NCBI GenBank assembly: GCA_013821025.1
Contig: JACDHN010000009.1
Span: forward strand, 1-18,120
Origin: Acidimicrobiia bacterium
Lineage (GTDB): Bacteria > Actinomycetota > Acidimicrobiia > Acidimicrobiales > Ilumatobacteraceae
Length of the DNA: 18,120 bases
Direction: 5' to 3'
The notes under the pieces are model-generated. The model made no database searches, was not told the DNA's origin, and saw nothing but the letters and a program-made list of their open reading frames with translations. Of the stretch, positions 5,866 to 12,537 are shown piece by piece; position 1 is the first letter of the stretch, and every line of letters begins with the position of its first letter. Both the position numbers and the translations under genes were made by a program.

Positions 5866-6795
5866 GTGCGAGCATGGGCGATCGTGCCGTCACCACGGTT
5901 GGAGCTCGACTCACTGTCCAAGCGGTATGGCGACGTCGTGGCGCTCGACGAGTGCTCGTTCGATGTAGGAGCCGGGGAGCTGTTCGGGTTCGTCGGCAGC
6001 AACGGGGCCGGAAAGACGACGGCGATGCGCATCGTGCTCGGTGTGCTCGAGGCGGATGCCGGGCACGTGCGTTGGGATGGCGCCGCAATCACGGAGTCGA
6101 CCCGCCGGCGCATCGGGTACATGCCGGAGGAACGGGGGCTGTACCCGCGCATGAAGGTCGGCGAGCAACTCGTGTACCTGGCACGCCTGCACGGTCTGTC
6201 TCCGGCGGCGGCGGCGAAGTCGGTCGACGCCTGGACCGAGCGCCTCGGGGTCGCCGCCCGGCGTGACGACGACGTGCAGAAGCTGAGCCTCGGCAACCAG
6301 CAGCGCGTGCAGCTTGCAGCGGCGCTGATCCACGATCCTGAGATCCTCGTGCTCGACGAACCGTTCTCGGGCCTCGATCCTGTCGCCGTCGACGTGATGA
6401 GCGAGGTGCTCCGCGAACGATGCGACGCCGGCGCGCCGGTCGTGTTCTCGAGCCACCAACTCGACCTCGTGGAGCGTCTGTGCGATCGGGTCGGCATCGT
6501 CCGTGACGGCGCCATGGTGGCCGTCGGCGCCGTAGACGAACTGCGCACCGGCAAGACCGAACGCCTCATCATCGACGCTCCGCAGGCGCCAGACGGCTGG
6601 GCGGACGGGCTGCATGGCATCGTCAACAGTGCTCGACGCAACGGTGCCACCATGCTGGAGATCGATTCCACTGCCGATGATCAACAGGTGCTGCAAGCGG
6701 CGCTGTCCACGGGGCCGGTGCACCGCTTCGCCCGCGAACGCCCGTCGCTGACCGAGCTGTTCCGCCATGCCGTCTCCGCAGAGCAGCCATCGTGA
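5866..6795 (+). CDS. ABC transporter ATP-binding protein (NatA/YhaQ-like)
   Basis: A 309-residue cassette ATPase that would energise export by the permease encoded directly downstream. Walker A GSNGAGKTT is at residues 43-51, the signature is the variant LSLGNQQRVQL near 140, Walker B ILVLDEPFSGLDP follows, and the switch is VVFSSHQLDLVE. LSLGN in place of LSGGQ, together with GYMPEERGLYPRM, is characteristic of the NatA/YhaQ branch. The C-terminal 80 residues form the accessory domain common in this branch. The start is GTG 5866, with GGAGGG at 5855-5860 and a 5-nt gap; GTG 5884 is possible but has no ribosome binding site. The stop overlaps the start of the permease by 4 bp (GTGA), so the two form an operon. 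The substrate is unknown; relatives export sodium, drugs or peptides. Confidence 0.88.
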   Translation: MRAWAIVPSPRLELDSLSKRYGDVVALDECSFDVGAGELFGFVGSNGAGKTTAMRIVLGVLEADAGHVRWDGAAITESTRRRIGYMPEERGLYPRMKVGEQLVYLARLHGLSPAAAAKSVDAWTERLGVAARRDDDVQKLSLGNQQRVQLAAALIHDPEILVLDEPFSGLDPVAVDVMSEVLRERCDAGAPVVFSSHQLDLVERLCDRVGIVRDGAMVAVGAVDELRTGKTERLIIDAPQAPDGWADGLHGIVNSARRNGATMLEIDSTADDQQVLQAALSTGPVHRFARERPSLTELFRHAVSAEQPS

Positions 6796-8012
6796 CGAAC
6801 GCCGAACGTCCTCACCGATCGCTCGACGCGCTCGGCGTCGTGGCGCTCGTAGCTCGTCGCGAGCTGCTCACCCGGTTGCGTTCGAAGGTGTTCCTCATCA
6901 CAACGGGTATTGCCGCGCTCCTCGTCGTCGCGGCATCGTTGCTGGCTACGTCGATCAGCACCGACGAAGGGACCGACGCCACCATCGGAGTGCCCGCCGG
7001 TGCACCGACGCTGCCCGACCAGATCGCCGCCGTGGGCGCTTCGCTCGGCCTGAACCTCGACACCGAGGAGGTGGCCGGCATCGAAGACGGTCGGGCCGGC
7101 GTGCGAGATGGCGACCTCGACGCCTTCGTGATGCCCGACGGCGAGCGATTGTCCGTCATCGTCGAATCCGACCTCGATCCCGAGCTGGAGAGCGCCTTCA
7201 ACGTGCTGGCGGCCAGCACCGTGCTCGACCGGGAGATCACCGACCTCGGCGGCGACCCGGCTGCGGTGAACCGGGCCATCAGCCAGGCGGCGGTGAACCT
7301 GGAGACGCTGGAGGACCCGCGCTTCGACGTCGAGCGCCTGATCCTCGGCATGATCGCCGGCATCCTGATCTACGGCTCGCTGTTGATGCACGGTCAGGCG
7401 CTCGCCCAAGGCGTCGTGGAGGAGAAGTCGAGCCGGGTCATCGAACTGCTGCTCTCCACGATCCGGCCGTGGCAGCTCATGGCCGGAAAGGTGCTGGGCA
7501 TCGGCACGCTGGGTTTGATCCAGATCGCCGTCATCGCCGGCGCCGGTGTGATATCCGCCGTCGCCACGGACGCGCTCACCATCTCGTTCGGTTCGATCGC
7601 AGGCACGGCCGCGTGGCTGATCGTCTGGTACATCGTCGGTTTCTTCGGCTACGCCCTGGTCCTGGCGGCTGTCTCGGCGCTGGTGTCCCGCCAGGAGGAC
7701 ATCAACGCCGTCCTCACGCCGGTGCTGATGCTGATCATCTCGGGCTTCGTCATCGGCATCTCCGTGCTGCCGTCCGACCCCGACAGCGCCGTGATCCGGG
7801 TCATGTCGCTGATCCCGACGTTCGCGCCGATGCTGATGCCGATGCGACTGGCCATCGGCGGCGTGCCGGCGTGGGAGGCGTTGCTGGCGCTGGGGCTGGC
7901 GCTGGCGATGATCCCGCTGCTCATCTGGGTGAGCGGGCGTGTCTACCGCAACGCCATCATGCGCACCGGCTCGCGCATGAAGCTCAGAGACGCCTTCCGG
8001 GCGGCCAGCTAG
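6792..8012 (+). CDS. ABC-2 type permease (NatB/YhaP-like)
   Basis: A 406-residue membrane subunit. One N-terminal helix (about residues 31-53, VFLITTGIAALLVVAASLLA) is followed by a large extracytoplasmic domain of about 130 residues. A C-terminal block of five helices then begins at LILGMIAGILIYGSLL. The diagnostic motif VEEKSSRVIELLLSTIRPWQ followed by LMAGKVLGIG lies after the second helix and is shared by NatB/YhaP permeases. It contacts the ATPase in the exporter complex, with one or two copies of each subunit expected. Translation starts at GTG 6792, overlapping the stop of the ATPase gene, so it is translationally coupled. The gene ends in a convergent overlap with the large membrane protein: both stops lie in the CTAG at 8009-8012. 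Confidence 0.88.
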   Translation: MTNAERPHRSLDALGVVALVARRELLTRLRSKVFLITTGIAALLVVAASLLATSISTDEGTDATIGVPAGAPTLPDQIAAVGASLGLNLDTEEVAGIEDGRAGVRDGDLDAFVMPDGERLSVIVESDLDPELESAFNVLAASTVLDREITDLGGDPAAVNRAISQAAVNLETLEDPRFDVERLILGMIAGILIYGSLLMHGQALAQGVVEEKSSRVIELLLSTIRPWQLMAGKVLGIGTLGLIQIAVIAGAGVISAVATDALTISFGSIAGTAAWLIVWYIVGFFGYALVLAAVSALVSRQEDINAVLTPVLMLIISGFVIGISVLPSDPDSAVIRVMSLIPTFAPMLMPMRLAIGGVPAWEALLALGLALAMIPLLIWVSGRVYRNAIMRTGSRMKLRDAFRAAS

Positions 8013-8020
8013 CCGGCCGC
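8001..8020. terminator. Hairpin whose loop holds both convergent stop codons
   Basis: GCGGCC (8001-8006) pairs with GGCCGC (8015-8020) around an 8-nt loop, AGCTAGCC. The loop contains the palindrome CTAG, which gives TAG on both strands and ends both genes. There is no separate intergenic terminator here, so this inverted repeat is the only candidate. Confidence 0.4.
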
Positions 8021-10480
8021 GACGGGTTCGAGCCCTACCTCGCGGTCGTCGACAACTGCACCGTCGGTGATGGCAGGGGCGGCCGTGCCGACCAGGTGCA
8101 TCATGGCAGTGGCGACCACGTAAAGCATCAGTCCCGAGATCAGCGCCCGGTTGAACCCGAACTCCATCGAGATCACGGTGGTCAGTGAGGAACCGAGCAC
8201 GGAGAAGAAGCCGTTGACCGCCCAGCACCAGGCGACGCTTCGATCACGGTCGCTGCCGCTGGTGTCCGTGGCCCGCACGACGGCGTCCATGCCGGTCGGC
8301 AGGAACACCCCGAGCAGCAGGCCGATGGGAAACAGCAGACCGAAGACGAGCGACATCCGCAGTCCTTGCGACCACGCGAGCGCCACCTCGGTGAGTGGAT
8401 CCGACACGGCGATGTACACCAAGGCCAGCACGATCAACACAGTGGTCACGACCGGTAGCACCCAGCGACCGAGTCGCAGCACCATGCCGGAGAGCCGCGC
8501 CCCGACCGCCGTGGCGATCAGCAGGGTGAACAGGGAGACCGACAGCGACAGCGTCGGGAATCCCAACAGCAGCGCGAATCGCTGGATCATCGAGATCTCG
8601 ATCAGCATGAACCCCAGTCCGAGCGCGGTGAAGTACACGAAGAACCCGAACCGGCGCGGCAGCCTGGTCTCACGGCTGTTGCGTCGACGGGTGATGGCAA
8701 ACGGAACGAAGAGCATCAGTCCCGCGACCACGGTGGCGAGCAGCAACAGCACCAGCAGCAGACGCTCGCCGATGGCGATCTCCGGGTCGTCGAGGTTCGA
8801 GAGGTTCCAATCGGTGAGCACCGTGCCGAACGAGGTGAAGTGCCAGAAGAACGGCTGGTTGTCGTCGATGCTGGAGATCTCGTACGGGTACTCGTCGACG
8901 ATGCTGTCGACCTCCTCACGGGTCCCGGTGATCACGTCCGACAACACCCCATCGACGCGCGCCGCCCCTGGCAGATACTCAGCCGAGGCCAACGGCACGT
9001 TCGGCAACACCGCTTGCACTCGTTCGGCCGTGGCCGCATCGACCTGCGGGCGGAACAGCATGATCGTGCTGATCCGCCCGAGAAAGCCCTCACCGCTCTC
9101 GGTGATCAGCGCCGAATGGTCGCCGAACGAACCGACTCGATCGGCGAGCGCCTCCCTGGCGGTCACGAGGTAGCGGGCGGTGCGAGTCGACTGGTCGTCG
9201 AGCTGCACGTCTCCGAATTGCGCCACCACCACACCTTCGTCAGACAAGTGGTCGTATGCGGACTGGATCATCTCCTCGGTGTAGAGGTAGCTCTCCGACA
9301 GCACGAAGGCGCCCGACGTGGCGGCGTTCGAGGCGGCGTAGCTGTCAGGGGCGACGAACCACACGATGTCGTACTCCTCGTCGCTTCGTGCGAGGAACGT
9401 GCGCCCGTCACCCTGCACGTAGTTCACCTTGGGGTTGTCGGTGATGTTCCCTGAGAAATCGGCGAGGTCGTTGCGCAAAATCGACACCGTGACCGGGTTC
9501 AGCTCGACCGCGTCGACCTGCGACACGCCGTAGGTCAGCGCCGCCTGGATCTCGTTGCCACCCGCGGCACCGATGATCAGGACCCGCGGCTCGGCGCCGT
9601 CGAACGCTGCGAAGGGGATCTGGCGGGCGTCGGCGGCGAACCGGTCGGTGGTGGCAGGCGTCCCGTCGTACTGGTAGATCGCCGAACCGAGCAGACCGTC
9701 GTGCGACAGGAAGTACACGTTGCCGAGATCGACGGCGTCCACGCGGAAAACCGAGCCCCAGCCTCCAGCGGCGATCTCGTCGCTGTCGCGCACCGTCTTG
9801 CTGTCGTCGGTGCGAACCTTCAGCTGACCGGCGAGGATCGCGCCGACCACCACCAGTGCCACGAGCGCGCCGGAGGCAACGACGTTGCCACGACCCATCG
9901 ATGCGGCGACGACGCCCAGGACGGCCAACAGCGTCAGCGAGCCAAGGATCATCGCCGGCGGACCGACGGTTGCCTGCAGCGGTACCGCCGCCAGACAGCC
10001 CAGCGCCGCCCCTGCGAGGTCCCAGAAGTACAGCCTGCGCACGTTGCGCACCTCGACGACGATCAGCGAGGCGAGCAGCAGGCCGACCGCGAAGAACACC
10101 GCCGTGAGCGACAGTGACAGCACCAGCAGGCGCAGCAACTGGCTGACGGCCTCTCCGCCAGAGCCTTCCCAGATGAGGCCGGCTCGGGTCGGGATGCGCG
10201 CCACCACCGCGTAACCGACGATGCCGGCGATAGCCGCCGCCGGCGCAACCCGCTGAACCAGCCGATAGGTGTTGATCGAGCGCAGCGTGGACGACAACGA
10301 GGTCACGGCGCTGGCGGCCCCCAACCCGAGCAGCGCCAGGCCGATGACGAAGTACGTGTAGTAGTAGAACAGCTTGAACGAGATCACCCTCGTGTAGGCG
10401 ATCTCCAGCGTCAAGGTCACGAAGCCGATAACGAACGCCGTCAGCAGTCGCAGGATCAGACGGCTGCGCTCGTGGTTCAT
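8009..10480 (-). CDS. Large membrane protein with spermidine-synthase-like (SAM-fold) domain
   Basis: An 823-residue protein in three parts. Residues 1 to about 220 hold about seven membrane helices, starting with LRLLTAFVIGFVTLTLEIAYTR. About 230-540 is soluble and contains a Rossmann-like nucleotide-binding core: PRVLIIGAAGGNEIQAAL, acidic strand end VDAVELNP, then NYVQGDGRTFLA and YDIVWFVAPD, then a C-terminal sheet. About 580-810 holds six or so further helices, including LGLGFMLIEISMIQRFALLLG. This build matches the membrane-fused 'spermidine synthase' proteins known in many bacteria. The D-x-x-D-P motif of true aminopropyltransferases is replaced by FVAPDSYAASN, so polyamine synthesis is doubtful. 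The gene lies 90 bp downstream of the cupredoxin gene on the same strand. No ribosome binding site precedes the ATG. Confidence 0.8.
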   Translation of the reverse strand: MNHERSRLILRLLTAFVIGFVTLTLEIAYTRVISFKLFYYYTYFVIGLALLGLGAASAVTSLSSTLRSINTYRLVQRVAPAAAIAGIVGYAVVARIPTRAGLIWEGSGGEAVSQLLRLLVLSLSLTAVFFAVGLLLASLIVVEVRNVRRLYFWDLAGAALGCLAAVPLQATVGPPAMILGSLTLLAVLGVVAASMGRGNVVASGALVALVVVGAILAGQLKVRTDDSKTVRDSDEIAAGGWGSVFRVDAVDLGNVYFLSHDGLLGSAIYQYDGTPATTDRFAADARQIPFAAFDGAEPRVLIIGAAGGNEIQAALTYGVSQVDAVELNPVTVSILRNDLADFSGNITDNPKVNYVQGDGRTFLARSDEEYDIVWFVAPDSYAASNAATSGAFVLSESYLYTEEMIQSAYDHLSDEGVVVAQFGDVQLDDQSTRTARYLVTAREALADRVGSFGDHSALITESGEGFLGRISTIMLFRPQVDAATAERVQAVLPNVPLASAEYLPGAARVDGVLSDVITGTREEVDSIVDEYPYEISSIDDNQPFFWHFTSFGTVLTDWNLSNLDDPEIAIGERLLLVLLLLATVVAGLMLFVPFAITRRRNSRETRLPRRFGFFVYFTALGLGFMLIEISMIQRFALLLGFPTLSLSVSLFTLLIATAVGARLSGMVLRLGRWVLPVVTTVLIVLALVYIAVSDPLTEVALAWSQGLRMSLVFGLLFPIGLLLGVFLPTGMDAVVRATDTSGSDRDRSVAWCWAVNGFFSVLGSSLTTVISMEFGFNRALISGLMLYVVATAMMHLVGTAAPAITDGAVVDDREVGLEPVAAG

Positions 10481-10570
10481 GGTCGGAACATCATGGCAGG
10501 ACGGCAGCGCCCCGATGAGGTCCCGCGGGCGGATGCCGAGACATGTCGAGTCGTCAGTGCGGCTCGTTCG

Positions 10571-11215
10571 TCATGCAGTCACGGTCACGGTGGCGGTCAT
10601 GTTCGGATGAATGCCGCAGTGGTAGGGGAACGTGCCCTCCTCTTCGACCACGGCGGTGTAGCTGTCACCGTTGTCGAACTCTTCGGATTGGAACGGACCT
10701 CCTTCGTCGTCGCCGATCACGGAGTGCCGAGCCGAGTCCTCGTTGTTCCACGTGAGCTCGGTACCAACGGGCACACTGATCTCGGGCGGATCGAACGCAA
10801 AGTCGCTGATAGTGATGGTCATCGACTCGGCCGAGCTGGCCGGCGGTTGCGAATCGCCGGTGTCAGCTGACGTACCGGCAGGAGCCTCCGTACCGGCAGG
10901 AGCCTCCGTACCGGCAGGAGCCTCCGTACCGGCAGGAGCCTCCGTCGTGGCGGGAGCGCCGGTCGTGGCAGGAGCCTCCGTCGTGGCGGGAGCGCCGGTC
11001 GTGGCAGGAGCGCCCGTCGTGGCCGGCCCGCCCGTCGTACCCGGCGCGTTCGTCCCGGCGCCCGTCGGCTCCGTGTCGTCGTCACTGCCACAGGCAGCGG
11101 CAAGGGCAGCACCGATGGCGGCGGCGCCGGTAGAGAACAACAGATGTCGACGTGCGAACCGCGAGGGCTTGGCCGGCTCCGAGTTGTCGTTCGTAGCGCT
11201 GATGTCCGTGTTCAT
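10571..11215 (-). CDS. Exported amicyanin/plastocyanin-like cupredoxin with repeat linker
   Basis: A 214-residue protein. Residues 20-42 look like a Tat signal (ARRHLLF with twin Arg22-Arg23, then a hydrophobic stretch) ending LAAAC, so Cys42 may be lipidated. Residues about 50-116 are a low-complexity spacer built from hexapeptides such as PATTGA, PATTEA and PAGTEA. Residues 131-214 form a type 1 copper domain: SMTITISDFAFDPPEISVPV, then His164 in ARHSV, and YHCGIHPNM giving Cys200, His203 and Met206. The C-x2-H-x2-M spacing matches amicyanin. The protein should sit outside the membrane, held away by the spacer, and carry electrons in respiration or a copper-linked oxidation. The start is ATG 11215, with GGGAGAGAG (11222-11230) 6 nt upstream. 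No partner oxidase or dehydrogenase is encoded nearby. Confidence 0.88.
   Translation of the reverse strand: MNTDISATNDNSEPAKPSRFARRHLLFSTGAAAIGAALAAACGSDDDTEPTGAGTNAPGTTGGPATTGAPATTGAPATTEAPATTGAPATTEAPAGTEAPAGTEAPAGTEAPAGTSADTGDSQPPASSAESMTITISDFAFDPPEISVPVGTELTWNNEDSARHSVIGDDEGGPFQSEEFDNGDSYTAVVEEEGTFPYHCGIHPNMTATVTVTA
10872..11051 (-). repeat. 18-bp tandem repeat (about 10 units) inside the cupredoxin gene
   Basis: Four identical units of GTACCGGCAGGAGCCTCC (plus-strand reading) run from 10872 to 10943. Diverged 18-bp units (GTCGTGGCGGGAGCGCCG, GTCGTGGCAGGAGCCTCC and relatives) continue to about 11051. Two of the diverged unit types alternate, which suggests duplication of a 36-bp pair. 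Each unit encodes six residues, so changes in copy number keep the frame and alter only the linker length. Confidence 0.92.
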
Positions 11216-11306
11216 TGGCGGCTCTCTCCCGGGGTGGCGACGAGGTCGAGGGGGACCTCTTGCTGGTGCTGCTGACGGTACCTCTGATGGCGCTGCGAAG
11301 ACCGTC

Positions 11307-11345
11307 ACCCCTCGTCCACCAGTCCGGTCCACGAGTCTGGTCCAC
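11307..11345. repeat. 13-bp spaced direct repeats upstream of the cupredoxin gene
   Basis: GTCCAC occurs at 11314, 11327 and 11340, exactly 13 bp apart. Two full units are CAGTCCGGTCCAC (11320-11332) and GAGTCTGGTCCAC (11333-11345), with a partial third at 11307-11319. The array lies in the 136-bp gap between the CoA-transferase stop and the cupredoxin start, both on the minus strand. It could be a regulator-binding array or a decayed repeat. Confidence 0.6.
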
Positions 11346-11351
11346 GCGCCG

Positions 11352-12518
11352 TCAGGGACGCGGGAACGTTGGATCGTGCTCGCCCAACGACGGCACAGGT
11401 CCTGGCTCGAACCGGTAGCCCTCGAAGTCGACGGGTGAGTTCACGACCTCGAACGGCGTCGTGCCGTCGTCGGGATCGATGGTGACGAATCCGCCGGCGC
11501 CCCGGGCCTGGGGGTCGGCGATCACGTCGGCGATGGTGTTGATCGGGGCCCACCAGACGTCGGCGTCGTCGAACCGGCTCGTCAACTCATCGAAGCCGAA
11601 CCTGGCGAACGCAGCGTCGAGCACCGAGATCAGCTCGGCGCTGTGGCGGCGTCGCTCGGCGGCCGACGAGAAGCGCTCTTCGTCGCCGAGCTCCTGGCGG
11701 TCGATGGCCGCCAGCACCTTTGGCCAGTGACGGTCGGCCTGCACGCACAGCAGCCAGAAACCTCTCCCATCCGCAGCCCGGTAGCAGTTGACCAGCGGAG
11801 CACCACTCGTGTAGCGGTCCCGCGTCTGCTCGCGCCGCCCGAACCGCAGTTCGATGCCGATGTCCCACGACAGCGCGTACATGCCGGTTCGCAGCAGGCT
11901 CGTGGTGACGTGCCCGCCGCGCCCGGTGCGTTCGCGCTCGTACAGCTTGGCGGCGATGCCGGCCGCCAGGGACAGCCCGGTGAAGTGGTCGCCGAACCCG
12001 CTACGCAGTGCCGGCGGGTACTCCCCGTCGGGTACGAGCGTGGCAGCGACGCCGGAGCGGGCATAGAAGGCTCCGATGTCGTAGCCCGGCCGGTCCACGT
12101 CGGGTCCCTCGGTGCCGTAGGCCGTGATCGAGGCGTAGATCAGCCGCCCGTGACGAGCCATCACCTCGGACGGGCTCAACCCGGAGCGGGCCAACGCCGC
12201 CGGGCGCAGATTGGTGACGAACACGTCTGCCTGTGCCAGCAGCTCTTCGAACGCCTGGCGACCCTCGTCCGAGCGGACGTCGAGGATGACCGAACGCTTG
12301 CCCCGGTTGTCCATCTCGAACGGTGGCACACCCACCTGGTCGCGCACGCCCAACGCTGCGAACACAGACCGCTGCGGGTCGCCGTCGGGCGGCTCGACCT
12401 TGATCACGTCTGCACCCCAGTCGGCGCACAAACCGGCGGCAGCCGGGGCTGCCACCCACATCCCGAGCTCCACGACCCGCACTCCGGCCAGGGGTCCCAC
12501 CGACCGCGAATCGCTCAT
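11352..12518 (-). CDS. CaiB/BaiF class III CoA-transferase family protein
   Basis: A 388-residue protein of the class III CoA-transferase family, which moves CoA between carboxylic acids or, in the racemase branch, epimerises alpha-methylacyl-CoA. It opens with LAGVRVVELGMWVAAPAAA and ADWGADVIKVEPPDGDP, both family hallmarks. It continues with NRGKRSVILDV, ADVFVTNLRP and the segment RPGYDIGAFYARSG, whose Asp147 aligns with the catalytic aspartate. Then come GDHFTGLSLAAGIAAKLYER and GRGGHVTTSLL. The length is normal for the family. The substrate is unknown; lipid or aromatic acid breakdown is common for actinobacterial members. The start is ATG 12518; in-frame ATGs at 12536 and 12539 are possible but overlap the divergent kinase start. 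It is head-to-head with the UbiB-like gene with 19 bp between start codons. Confidence 0.88.
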   Translation of the reverse strand: MSDSRSVGPLAGVRVVELGMWVAAPAAAGLCADWGADVIKVEPPDGDPQRSVFAALGVRDQVGVPPFEMDNRGKRSVILDVRSDEGRQAFEELLAQADVFVTNLRPAALARSGLSPSEVMARHGRLIYASITAYGTEGPDVDRPGYDIGAFYARSGVAATLVPDGEYPPALRSGFGDHFTGLSLAAGIAAKLYERERTGRGGHVTTSLLRTGMYALSWDIGIELRFGRREQTRDRYTSGAPLVNCYRAADGRGFWLLCVQADRHWPKVLAAIDRQELGDEERFSSAAERRRHSAELISVLDAAFARFGFDELTSRFDDADVWWAPINTIADVIADPQARGAGGFVTIDPDDGTTPFEVVNSPVDFEGYRFEPGPVPSLGEHDPTFPRP

Positions 12519-12537
12519 CGCGCCAGTTTTCGTCATC

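Noticed and set aside
6681..8228. Long open frames antisense to and overlapping the permease gene
   Set aside because: They are Arg/His/Gly/Asp-rich and low in hydrophobic residues, as expected for shadow frames in high-GC DNA. The sense frame has clear permease motifs and start coupling.
10540..10547. GACATGTC palindrome as an operator between the cupredoxin gene and the 8009-10480 gene
   Set aside because: Eight-base palindromes occur by chance at this scale, there is no flanking symmetry, and no second copy was seen.
10872..11051. CRISPR array
   Set aside because: The 18-bp units are contiguous without spacers and are in frame within a protein linker.
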